Positions 15,301 through 21,994 of a stretch of 21,994 nucleotides of DNA are shown piece after piece. This DNA is from JBBRHH01 sp038222915. GTDB taxonomy: Bacteria; Planctomycetota; Phycisphaerae; Tepidisphaerales; Tepidisphaeraceae. Location: the NCBI GenBank assembly GCA_038222915.1, contig JBBRHH010000027.1, forward strand, positions 1 to 21,994. Direction: 5' to 3'. The position numbers and the translations under genes are program-made. How positions within the stretch are numbered: the stretch's first letter is position 1; every line of letters begins with the position of its first letter. Under the pieces are notes generated by a model. That model was given only the letters and a program-made list of their open reading frames with translations, was not told the DNA's origin and searched no databases.

Positions 15301-16284
15301 CAGGCCCGCATCGGTGGTGATTTCAAACGTTCCGGCGGAGGTCGCCTTCTGGGCGGCGCTGGTTTCGCATACGCCCAGCTCCGGCGACTCGCCGCGCGAG
15401 TGGCCGTCGATGTCGTTGGCGGGCGCTTTGAATCCGCCCAGTTCCGCAATGCCCCAGCCGTGCGTTGTCTGCTGCCATGGTGCCCATTCAAGCGTTGAAA
15501 CGGCGTGATAATCGCCCTTATCGGCGTCGGCAAATTTAACGGGCAGTTGCACCGATGCCGAGTCGAAGCCGCCGGTCACCGCGCGCCACGTGCCGAGCGA
15601 GACGCGGGTGATGTTGCCCTCAATCCTGCCGACAAACAATGCGAGATAGAGGTTATGGTCCACGCTCAACCCGTCGTGTTTCCCGTTGATGAGAATGCCA
15701 ATGCCCGATTCGGCGAGGATATTGTTGAAAATAGCCGAGTCGGTCATGTCGACGAGGCTCAGGCAGACGGAATTGGCCCGGTAGACGGTGCAATTGACCA
15801 CGCTCGACTTCGACACCCTGGCGAAATTCATGCCGGTCGGGCTCTGATCTACCGCAACATTCTCGACGCGCGCCTGCGACACATTGACGATCCGCAGGCC
15901 GATTGCGCCGCCGCGGATTTTCACCTGGCGTAGCGTCACATCCGATGCATCTGAAATCTGGATACCCATCGCGCCGTGGGTGTGAACCGAAAGATCCTCG
16001 ATCGTTACACCCTTGCCGCCGGCAACGGCAAGCGCTGCGTCGGCGGTGCCCCCGTCAACGATCGTCTGGTCCGCCCCCGCCCCACGAAGACTCACGCCCG
16101 CGGGAAGCGTGATTGGCGCGAATTTGCCGGCGGGCAGCACGAGTGTCGAACCGGCCTTGGCAGCTTGCAACGCCCCAGCCAACGCCGAGGCGTCCTTGAT
16201 TGCGATGACCTGGGCGAAGGATTGAGGTGTGGATAAAAGAAACAGTGCGAGCGCGGCCACTCGGGCGGCGGTACGACAGGTCAT
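12391..16284 (-). CDS. Large secreted beta-helix / propeller / CBM9-like protein
   Basis: This 1297-residue exported protein starts at the ATG at 16284 with a strong AAGGAG ribosome-binding site; upstream ATGs at 16305 and 16473 are less likely. A signal peptide (MTCRTAARVAALALFLLSTP, probable cleavage after SFAQ) is followed by a right-handed parallel beta-helix (about 30-210). A long propeller-like region rich in Asp-Gly turns spans about 400-1030. It includes a calcium-loop-like HDTNNDGIIDLQDGDG near 795-809. The last 230 residues contain MKIDGDLTKWREAGI and resemble a CBM9/DOMON-type carbohydrate-binding domain. It could bind or process polysaccharide outside the cell, but I see no clear glycosidase or lyase catalytic set. 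It lies downstream of the lipase-like gene on the same strand. Confidence 0.9.
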   Translation of the reverse strand: MTCRTAARVAALALFLLSTPQSFAQVIAIKDASALAGALQAAKAGSTLVLPAGKFAPITLPAGVSLRGAGADQTIVDGGTADAALAVAGGKGVTIEDLSVHTHGAMGIQISDASDVTLRQVKIRGGAIGLRIVNVSQARVENVAVDQSPTGMNFARVSKSSVVNCTVYRANSVCLSLVDMTDSAIFNNILAESGIGILINGKHDGLSVDHNLYLALFVGRIEGNITRVSLGTWRAVTGGFDSASVQLPVKFADADKGDYHAVSTLEWAPWQQTTHGWGIAELGGFKAPANDIDGHSRGESPELGVCETSAAQKATSAGTFEITTDAGLKSAGLFTKDGTSIHYLFQALTLKKGKYEFALPSRTTIGAKIEAGDYELRVVEANLKWTYRGITANNGISNSELDADFDSTVRVAFAADGALLLGNGWNERLVNLLKRDVKTRKGQWFFNGSSNNQGLAVAGDGTILLLREAGSGYTLARIDPADGKPMEWAKDKSAITLESKDKSIDGIAELDGKLYLAANSGTLYITSLKDPKLENPITLATPRLPMADRKHKLVWLVSGEKVIAIDGAGQVKHELAEVASPLGVATNGERLAIASYDDGKIHFFDISDPAKPKADGTLGKGDGPYGPIEAGRFWFQKGAYNSAWRVAIDMDAKGNLAISDRAGRVCVFDKSGTSLYDSFAQFGNSPYQAYFNDNNGRTRFFDNNGIFTWWIDDKAGTWKPDAYWAKPSMNKAGTNSPIQFFSAGGKKFAVMFYSRMAADGKNKQEGAAVLRYDNYVGRPIAFYTSGKGGWVVIHDTNNDGIIDLQDGDGAPVLDVKGKQVTRALVGRWICGLPDGSVRNGIEQLWKLKGLDKDGNPDFEFPAEPVIVLKTTHVPSPYDFAKKSGLGGQSESQTAPDGDLLATLQAVEGSPSGMGLSNSGAVDMVRLRPDGSLRWYLPMNDYGPVQGVKAVDKFILSSWGHQTEWIGLDNDGLVLGYLGYPAEAKWGGYWVDHPGQYRMYIGNDGKAQVTIGEYVRTCHHWMTLDYDNYKKSTFPVKISEDVSKQLADRPAVPVTVLAKPQQPRITIPRLKAPMKIDGDLTKWREAGITPQIVMTPVTASAAIKGPKDASAVIRLAYEGDSIYVQILRFDDVVVLDHTIERGTHLQDTMEMMLNGFFPSGFQFSVSKFGSDGDQIVRRRFFFKNNQAYQVPADHAPRIVKVLDDAKSVEERKLIESVYGVDMSKCKVIVHEFKLPIDKITWKDSEDTLFEVGPGKTFWIGFMLDDNDVPGTDVQNLIVWPASYGTFAPKETGAFATFE

Positions 16285-16292
16285 TGAATTGG

Positions 16293-16298
16293 CTCCTT
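16293..16298 (-). promoter_or_regulatory. Ribosome-binding site deciding the 16284 start
   Basis: AAGGAG on the minus strand, eight bases before the ATG at 16284, is the best Shine-Dalgarno match near this gene. It places the signal peptide exactly at the N-terminus. Confidence 0.7.
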
Positions 16299-16305
16299 TG
16301 TTCAT

Positions 16306-16326
16306 AGCGAGATATGCCTTCTCGCT
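16306..16326 (-). promoter_or_regulatory. Perfect 7-bp hairpin before the large secreted protein gene
   Basis: AGCGAGA at 16306-16312 and TCTCGCT at 16320-16326 are perfect inverted repeats with a seven-base loop, in the 73-base gap after the lipase-like gene. No T-run follows in the minus direction, so a simple intrinsic terminator is unlikely. It could protect the downstream message after processing or modulate initiation about 20 bases further on. Confidence 0.4.
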
Positions 16327-16357
16327 CAGGAGCGTTGAAATGATTTGGTCGGGTGCG

Positions 16358-17290
16358 TTAGCGGGGCTTTGCCAATCGATCGCGCACGACAGGCCACGCG
16401 GCGGGGCGGCCGTCCGTCTCGGCCGATCCAAGGCAAAGTGAAACATGGTCCGCGTCAATCGCCACCATGTCACTCACCCCTTCCAGCCGAGTGCTGCGAA
16501 GGCTCACAATCCCATCCCCCTTGCCAACCAGCTTCTTCAACGAAACCGTATCCATCTTTGAAGCGGCGCAGTGCACCGACGAGCGAATCCAGCACCGCTC
16601 CGTAACTTCCGGTTCTATTTCGTGAAGCCACCGGCCCACAAGCTGTCCCGAGTGCGTGCTCTGGCCCGCCACGATCGTGTACTGCACGCCTTCTCGCCGC
16701 TTCTGGCCATTCAACTCAACCAGAAAATCGGAATCTGGCAACAGCTCACGCGGGGCATCGTTCAATACATGATCCATCCACGTGCCCGGCCGCCACGACC
16801 ATTCCTTCTTCGGCGGCTTCGACGTGTGTGTGATCGGCGCGACCAGCTCCCAATAGGCGAGCTTGCAGCCATGGTTCGGCGTCCCAAGCATGATGAATCG
16901 TGAGACGCCGCCGGCGTAGTCGGGGCTCTCAATGTAAGAGCGCGCAACCAGCCCGCCCATGCTGTGGGCGACGATGTTCAGTGGCAGGCCAGGCGCTGCC
17001 TTATGAATTGCCGCCAGTTCCCTACCCAGGTTTCCAGCGTCCTCGCAAATCGGCCGGTCGCTGGGATAGCTGAACCAGGCCACCTGAAAGCCATCATCTT
17101 TCAGCAGGGGCGTCATCTGTGTCCAGATGGCGTCGTCGTCATCCAGACCGTGAATCAGAACCACCAACGGCTTGGCGGCGTCAATCTTCCCGTCGACCCG
17201 CAGGCCATAGGTGTAGGTTCGCCCTCCCGCGAGCAGAGGGGAGCTGGCCAGAAGCAGTATGACGGCAAAGCACCAGTGACAAATAGGCAT
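16358..17290 (-). CDS. Exported alpha/beta-hydrolase, lipase-like
   Basis: This 310-residue protein has a signal peptide (MPICHWCFAVILLLASSPLL, probable cleavage near AGG). The alpha/beta-hydrolase core shows LVVLIHGLDDD (oxyanion-hole region), the nucleophile elbow AHSMGG with S110, GTPNHG, a likely acid D259 (GKGDG) and catalytic H282 (DADHVSL). It looks like a PGAP1/triacylglycerol-lipase-type esterase; the substrate is unknown. The stop is 73 bases before the start of the large secreted protein on the same strand, so the two may form an exported module. A sigma-70-like promoter is visible at 17310-17339. Confidence 0.92.
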   Translation of the reverse strand: MPICHWCFAVILLLASSPLLAGGRTYTYGLRVDGKIDAAKPLVVLIHGLDDDDAIWTQMTPLLKDDGFQVAWFSYPSDRPICEDAGNLGRELAAIHKAAPGLPLNIVAHSMGGLVARSYIESPDYAGGVSRFIMLGTPNHGCKLAYWELVAPITHTSKPPKKEWSWRPGTWMDHVLNDAPRELLPDSDFLVELNGQKRREGVQYTIVAGQSTHSGQLVGRWLHEIEPEVTERCWIRSSVHCAASKMDTVSLKKLVGKGDGIVSLRSTRLEGVSDMVAIDADHVSLCLGSAETDGRPAAWPVVRDRLAKPR

Positions 17291-17656
17291 GGGTGATTTC
17301 TCGAATGTCAGTAGACCTCATTTGGAATGACAGTGTCAATCAAAAATGGTGAGCGTCACTTGGCTTCAAAATCGCATCCGGCCATGACGCCTGGGTTAAA
17401 ATAGTTATAAACGCCCGATAAATAATGACTTACATTTGTTGAATTGATGCCTCGCGTCGAACCGATGCCATTGGACAGGCGTATGATCGGTTGTGGGTTT
17501 TAATCCCTAGCGCCTTGACAGGCACTCCATCTGGTGGTCAAACTCCCCGCCCCCAGCCTGCCTGGCAAGCACCCGCGTCACGCACCTTACAATCAAGGTA
17601 ATCGGTCGCGTGGTCGATACGACCGCTGGTTCTGACATACAGTAATAGAGACCCCC
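17291..17656. other. 366-base divergent intergenic region, lipase-like gene / topA
   Basis: No protein-like frame is seen here. The left part holds the candidate minus-strand promoter. Positions 17396-17440 are notably A/T-rich for this genome and could be a UP element or regulator site. A plus-strand TTGACA at 17515-17520 is a possible topA -35, but the -10 at the right spacing (TCAAAC, 17538-17543) is poor. The topA start has only a weak AGAGA ribosome-binding site. Confidence 0.6.
17310..17339 (-). promoter_or_regulatory. Candidate promoter of the lipase-like gene
   Basis: On the minus strand a perfect TTGACA (17339-17334) is followed after 18 bases by TCTACT (17315-17310), four of six matches to the -10 consensus. 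The predicted transcript starts about a dozen bases before the ATG at 17290. Confidence 0.45.
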
Positions 17657-20383
17657 ATGGCGAAAACTACCGCAAAACATGCAACCAAACTGGTGATCGT
17701 GGAATCGCCCGCAAAGGCGAAAACGATCAACAAGTACCTGGGGGCGGATTACATCGTGAAGGCCAGCATGGGCCACGTTCGCGATCTCCCCACCCGTGGC
17801 AAGGGGAAGGATTCCATGGGCGTAAACCTGGAAACCTTTATCCCGCAATACGTTGTGTTGGAGAGCCGCACCAAGGTCATCAACGAACTCAAAAAACTCG
17901 CCAAACAGAGCGATGAAGTCTATCTGGCAACCGACTTGGACCGCGAAGGCGAGGCCATCGCCTGGCACCTCAAGGAAGCCCTGGGCGTGCCCGACGAAAA
18001 GGCCCGCCGCGTTATCTTTAATGCCATCACCAAGGCCGAGATCCAGAAGGCGTTCACCAAGCCGACCGCTATTGATATTGACCGCGTCAACGCCCAGCAG
18101 GCCCGCCGCATCCTCGACCGCATCGTCGGTTGGGAAATCTCGCCCATCCTCTGGCGGAAAGTCGCCAAGGGCCTGAGCGCAGGCCGGGTGCAGAGCGTCG
18201 CGGTTCGGCTGGTGGTTGAGCGTGAACGCGAGATTGATGCCTTCAACCCCGAAGAGTTCTGGAAGATCGCCGGCATCTTCACCGCCAACGGCTCCGGTGT
18301 CGCCAAACTCTCCGAAGACTGGCACGATTACCTCACCAACACCGGCAACGGCGATCGAACCAAGCTCGAAAAAGACAAATGGCTCTCCCAGAACGGCGCA
18401 TTCGCCGCCGAGTTGGTTGAATTGGCCGGCAAGAAGTTCGAAGTTTCCGACGCCGCGACGGCCAAACGGATCGCCGAGCTTCTCGGCTTCGTGATGACCC
18501 GCGAAGACAAAACCGAAGAGCCCGAGGCCAAAGGCCCCGAACAGCATCAGGTCCGCTTCCGCGGCAAGATGGGCACGCCGCCGACGTTCTCCGTCCGCGA
18601 CATTGAAAAGAAGCGCGCCACCAGCAAACCGCCAGCGCCGTTCATTACCAGCACCCTGCAACAGGCGGCCTCCAGCCGCATGTCGTTCGGCGCACAGCGC
18701 ACCATGAAGGCCGCCCAGACGCTCTACGAATCCGGCCACATCACCTATATGCGTACCGACTCCACGCATTTGTCGGCCGAGGCGCTGACCATGGCGCGTG
18801 GCTACATCGAAAAAACCTTCGGCGCAAAATACCTCCCCGCCAAGCCCAACTTCTACGCCTCCAGCAACAAGAACGCGCAGGAAGCCCACGAAGCCATCCG
18901 CCCAACCGATGCGGCGTTCACCCCGGCCGACGCCCACGCCAAACTCGGCGCGGATGAATATAAGTTGTATCAACTGGTCTGGAACCGCTTCGTCGCCTGC
19001 CAGATGCCCCCGGCCGAATTCGATCAGACGGTGGTCACAATCGCCGCGCCGACCAAGGAAGGCGATGCCCTCTTCCGCGCCACCGGCCGCAAGCTGGTTT
19101 TCGACGGCTTTATGAAAGTCTCCGGCGTCAGCAGCGAAGACCAGTTGCTGCCCGCGCTCGAAATCAAGCAGCCCGTCCACCCGATCCAGGTCGATCCAAC
19201 CCAGCACTTCACCCAGCCTCCGCCCCGGTTTACCGAAGCCAGCCTGGTGAAAGAGCTCGAACGCCTCGGCATCGGCCGGCCTTCCACCTACGCCAGCATC
19301 ATCCACACGATCCAGGATCGCAGCTACGTCGAGCAGATCGACCGCCGCTTCCATGCAACGATGATGGGCTCGATCGTGACCGACAAACTGATCCAGGCAT
19401 TCCCCGAGATCATGGACGTGAAATTCACGGCCGCGATGGAACTGAAGCTCGACGAAGTCGAGGAGCAACACCTCGACTGGGTCAAGCTGCTCCGCGAATT
19501 TTACGGCCCATTCCACCTCGGCGTCGAAGGCGCGCTGGGCAAGCTGGAACACGCCGGTGGCACCGCGTCACCTTATAAGTGCCTGAAGTGCGGCAAGCCG
19601 ATGGTCTACCGCATCAGCAAGAACGGCTTTTTCCTCTCCTGCTCCGGCTACCCCGAATGCGACGGCACACAGCCCGTCGATCTGCAGGGCAAGCCGACGG
19701 TGCGCGAAGTCTCGCAGCACAAGTGCCCCGTCTGCGGCCGCGAGATGATCAAGCGCCGTGGCCGCTTCGGCGAGTTCCTCGGTTGCAGCGGCTATTCGGT
19801 CAAGGGTGAAGATGGCAAGCCGGCTTGCGCCACCATCATCAACCTGGACAAGCAGGGCAACCCGATGCCCCCGAAGGCCCCGCCGATCAAGACCGGTATG
19901 AAATGCGAAAAGTGCGGCGGCGTCATGCTGCTTCGCGATGGCAAGCGCGGCCCATGGCTCGGCTGCGCCAGCTTCCCCAAATGCCGCAACATCCTGGGCA
20001 TGAAGAAGATCGAAGGCGAAAACCTCAAGCAGATCGAAGCCCTCATCCCGCTTCTCAAGGAAGGTGCCGCCAAATCCGCCGAGATGGTCGCGAAAATCCT
20101 CGGCGAAAACCCGGCCGTTAACAGCGCCGCCAAAGCCGCCAACATCGCCACCGACATCGATTGCGACGAGTGCGGCAAGCCGATGATCATTCGCAACGGC
20201 CGAAAGGGAAAGTTCCTCGGCTGCAGCGGCTATCCCAAGTGCAAAAACACCGGCGAAGTCCCCGCCAAGCTGCTCGAAGAAATGGGCCTCGCTGGAAACA
20301 ACGGCGAAGCCAGCACCGAGAAGCACGGCAAGCCAAGCGATGAGGAAGCGGCCGAGATCGAGACCGATCTGACCGTCGAATAA
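17657..20383 (+). CDS. topA: DNA topoisomerase I (type IA) with four zinc ribbons
   Basis: This 908-residue enzyme relaxes negative supercoils by transient single-strand cleavage. The TOPRIM domain has VESPAKAKT (E16) and the metal-binding DLDREGE (D93, D95, E97). The catalytic Tyr is Y364 in HITYMRTDST. The C-terminal third carries four C4 zinc ribbons beginning near residues 640, 688, 748 and 834, each of the form CxxCG...G..LGC/LSC..xP.C, with a helical linker before the last. The second ribbon has a longer spacing before its final Cys (PAC). The end is acidic. The start is the ATG at 17657. It ends two bases from the convergent ABC ATPase gene. It is a housekeeping gene with no sign of transfer. 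Confidence 0.98.
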   Translation: MAKTTAKHATKLVIVESPAKAKTINKYLGADYIVKASMGHVRDLPTRGKGKDSMGVNLETFIPQYVVLESRTKVINELKKLAKQSDEVYLATDLDREGEAIAWHLKEALGVPDEKARRVIFNAITKAEIQKAFTKPTAIDIDRVNAQQARRILDRIVGWEISPILWRKVAKGLSAGRVQSVAVRLVVEREREIDAFNPEEFWKIAGIFTANGSGVAKLSEDWHDYLTNTGNGDRTKLEKDKWLSQNGAFAAELVELAGKKFEVSDAATAKRIAELLGFVMTREDKTEEPEAKGPEQHQVRFRGKMGTPPTFSVRDIEKKRATSKPPAPFITSTLQQAASSRMSFGAQRTMKAAQTLYESGHITYMRTDSTHLSAEALTMARGYIEKTFGAKYLPAKPNFYASSNKNAQEAHEAIRPTDAAFTPADAHAKLGADEYKLYQLVWNRFVACQMPPAEFDQTVVTIAAPTKEGDALFRATGRKLVFDGFMKVSGVSSEDQLLPALEIKQPVHPIQVDPTQHFTQPPPRFTEASLVKELERLGIGRPSTYASIIHTIQDRSYVEQIDRRFHATMMGSIVTDKLIQAFPEIMDVKFTAAMELKLDEVEEQHLDWVKLLREFYGPFHLGVEGALGKLEHAGGTASPYKCLKCGKPMVYRISKNGFFLSCSGYPECDGTQPVDLQGKPTVREVSQHKCPVCGREMIKRRGRFGEFLGCSGYSVKGEDGKPACATIINLDKQGNPMPPKAPPIKTGMKCEKCGGVMLLRDGKRGPWLGCASFPKCRNILGMKKIEGENLKQIEALIPLLKEGAAKSAEMVAKILGENPAVNSAAKAANIATDIDCDECGKPMIIRNGRKGKFLGCSGYPKCKNTGEVPAKLLEEMGLAGNNGEASTEKHGKPSDEEAAEIETDLTVE

Positions 20384-20385
20384 AT

Positions 20386-21384
20386 CTACTGCACGATCCC
20401 CTTCGTCAGCCGCAGGAACACATCCTCCAGCTTCATCTCGTGCGGCGACACGCTGTGAATCCGCACATTCGCTGCCACCAGCTTTTCCACAAGGAAATGG
20501 TGGTGCAGATCCGGGTCGTGCAGCGTCACCCGCAACTCGCCAATCCCGCGCTCCACATCGTGCACCCGATCGTCACTGCGCAGAACATTCGCCGCCACAT
20601 CCAGATCATCCAGCACCTGCACCGCAATCACCGGATGCGCCCGCGCCTTGTTCTTCAGATCTTCCACCGTCCCGCTGTGAAGCAGCTTCCCCCTCTCGAT
20701 GATGCCAAGCTTGTTACAAAACTCCCCCAGCTCCGAGAGAATGTGGCTGGAGACCATGATCGTCTTTCCCAGCCGCTGAAGTTCCTTCAGCAACTCGCGC
20801 AATTCAATCCGCGCCCGCGGATCCAGTCCGCTCGCCGGCTCATCCAGCAGCAAAATCGGCGGATCGTGCACCAGCACCCGCGCCAGCCCAAGCCGCTGCT
20901 GCATCCCGCGCGACAGCGAATCAACAAACGCATCCTTCTTGTAATTCAGATCCGTCAACTGCAGCACATCCCCCACAATCTGCTTGCGCTTCCGCCGGCC
21001 AATCCCATAGGCGCTTGCAAAAAATTCCAGATACTCCGTCACCTTCAGGTCCTCATACACCCCAAAAGAGTCGGGCATATACCCGACGTTCCGACGCACA
21101 AAGTCCCCATTGGACGAGACATTCCGCTGCTTGATGAACGCCTCGCCGCTGGTCGGCTTCAACAGCCCGGCCAGGATCTTCATCGTTGTGCTCTTGCCCG
21201 CACCGTTGGGACCGATGAAGCCAAAAATATCACCTGCGTCCAGTTCCAGCGTGAGATTGTCCAGCGCCGTCAGTTGGCCGTAACGCATCGTCAGCGACCG
21301 TGTCGCAAGTGCCGGCTCGCGCGGCTGAACCATCGCCACCGGCGCACGCTCGGGAATGACAGCAGTCGCATCATTTGTTTCCAT
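20386..21384 (-). CDS. ABC transporter ATP-binding protein (ABC-2/gliding-type)
   Basis: This 332-residue ATPase subunit shows Walker A GPNGAGKST (58-66), signature LSRGMQQRL (157-165), Walker B ILLLDEP (177-183) and the H-loop region MVSSHILSE. The Q-loop region reads GYMPDSFGVYEDLKVTEYLE, common in ABC-2 and bacitracin/gliding-type exporters. About 100 residues after the ATPase core form the C-terminal domain typical of this subfamily. A long upstream frame exists, but the ATG at 21384 with AAGGAGT at 21391-21397 is clearly favoured. It overlaps the upstream gene by 14 bases. No permease lies in the window; it may be further upstream. The substrate is unknown. Confidence 0.95.
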   Translation of the reverse strand: METNDATAVIPERAPVAMVQPREPALATRSLTMRYGQLTALDNLTLELDAGDIFGFIGPNGAGKSTTMKILAGLLKPTSGEAFIKQRNVSSNGDFVRRNVGYMPDSFGVYEDLKVTEYLEFFASAYGIGRRKRKQIVGDVLQLTDLNYKKDAFVDSLSRGMQQRLGLARVLVHDPPILLLDEPASGLDPRARIELRELLKELQRLGKTIMVSSHILSELGEFCNKLGIIERGKLLHSGTVEDLKNKARAHPVIAVQVLDDLDVAANVLRSDDRVHDVERGIGELRVTLHDPDLHHHFLVEKLVAANVRIHSVSPHEMKLEDVFLRLTKGIVQ

Positions 21385-21994
21385 GGCTGGACTCCTTCCC
21401 ATCCGCGTTCGAAAGCCGCACGAGTGCACGAATGACGCGCCAGTGTTCTTCAAGCGGCTTCTTCTCGCCCACCATCGCAAACGCGGCGCGAACGCCGTGC
21501 GCCTCGGCATAAACGCACGCCATATTTTCATCGCCCGCAAGTATCTGCTCGATCCGATTTGATCTCTCGGCCGCCAGGCCACCGGCCGCCGCCAGCATCG
21601 ATTCGATGTGCGTTGCTTCATCGGTGTAGTTGGAATTTCCAGGTGGCGGCATCAACTTCTTTCCGTGGATCACCATTGCATCCACCCGAACCGTCTCCCC
21701 CGGCGCGATCGATGCCCCCGCCGCTTTTGCGGATCCATCCATCGCCGTCACCGCGCTGGTTTCGGCGCTCAGTGCCCGGGCAATGCCATTGCCCACTTGG
21801 ACGACCAGTTCATTCAACGCCACATCGGACACATTGGTGACGGTTCCCACGATCTGTATGTTGCCTGAGTTCTGCTTCACCGCATGAAGATTCGCCTCGA
21901 TCTGCGCGGGCTTGTCGCCGGCCGAACAAATACGCTCCCCACGCAGCACGCGCAGATTCCAGACCCGGATCTCCATCGGCTCAACGACCGTGCC
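21371..21994 (-). CDS. C-terminal part of a protein of the ABC-transporter operon, 5' end outside window
   Basis: The frame is open through the right edge (GTVVEP precedes the first in-window Met at 21976), so the true start lies outside; 207 residues are visible. A beta-sandwich-like stretch (GNIQIVGTVTNVSDVALNEL) resembles FxLYD-type extracellular domains, followed by a helical C-terminal part. No membrane segment is in the visible piece. Its stop overlaps the ABC ATPase start by 14 bases, indicating coupling. It may be the soluble part of a membrane partner of the transporter; I do not recognise the family with confidence. Confidence 0.8.
   Translation of the reverse strand, partial: GTVVEPMEIRVWNLRVLRGERICSAGDKPAQIEANLHAVKQNSGNIQIVGTVTNVSDVALNELVVQVGNGIARALSAETSAVTAMDGSAKAAGASIAPGETVRVDAMVIHGKKLMPPPGNSNYTDEATHIESMLAAAGGLAAERSNRIEQILAGDENMACVYAEAHGVRAAFAMVGEKKPLEEHWRVIRALVRLSNADGKESSHGNK

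Noticed and set aside
17507..19552. A 681-residue open frame on the minus strand antisense to topA
   Set aside because: It has the Gly/Asp/Phe/Val-rich composition expected from the complement of a GC-rich coding frame, no family resemblance and no ribosome-binding site, and it lies opposite a clear topA.
20381..20388. Possible intrinsic terminator between topA and the ABC ATPase
   Set aside because: Only two bases separate the convergent stops and I see no stem followed by a U-run.
1..21994. CRISPR arrays, insertion sequences, tRNA or rRNA genes
   Set aside because: I saw no regularly spaced repeats, transposase-like frames, terminal inverted repeats or recognisable RNA gene cores.

Overview
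The window is GC-rich, tightly packed bacterial DNA with almost no RNA genes or mobile elements. I infer a Planctomycetota-like host, possibly Phycisphaerae. The reasons are a very large secreted beta-helix/propeller protein, a Uma2-family gene, a type IA topoisomerase with four C-terminal zinc ribbons, and a group 1h [NiFe] hydrogenase locus in a non-actinobacterial setting. This placement is an inference and was not computed.

Positions 1-11631, all on the minus strand, form one long presumptive operon for a high-affinity (group 1h, 'actinobacterial-type') [NiFe] hydrogenase. In transcription order it holds hypF, hypC, hypD, a GmhA-like SIS-domain gene, hypE, small subunit hhyS, large subunit hhyL and a NifU-like (Nfu) protein. 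These are followed by a 66-residue small protein, a DUF5947-like zinc-knuckle protein, a DUF6084-like protein, and a gene of at least 340 codons that runs off the left edge. Several junctions overlap by 4-8 bases or are only a few bases apart. HypF, HypE, HypC and HypD build the Fe(CN)2CO part of the active site. HhyL carries the NiFe site and HhyS the Fe-S relay, with an Asp in place of one proximal-cluster Cys. Nickel-insertion genes (hypA, hypB), the maturation protease and any membrane electron acceptor are not in the window. They may lie beyond the left edge.

Positions 11632-12386 hold a short intergenic region and a divergent Uma2-family nuclease-fold gene. Positions 12391-17290, minus strand, hold a two-gene exported module: an alpha/beta-hydrolase (lipase-like) with a signal peptide, then a 1297-residue secreted protein with a beta-helix, a propeller-like middle and a CBM9/DOMON-like end.

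Positions 17291-17656 are a 366-base divergent intergenic region. DNA topoisomerase I (topA) follows on the plus strand and ends 2 bases from a convergent minus-strand pair: an ABC transporter ATPase and, upstream of it, the C-terminal part of a protein entering from the right edge.

The most interesting content is the set of poorly characterised genes co-operonic with the hydrogenase (1-2512), the embedded SIS-domain gene, and the large secreted protein.
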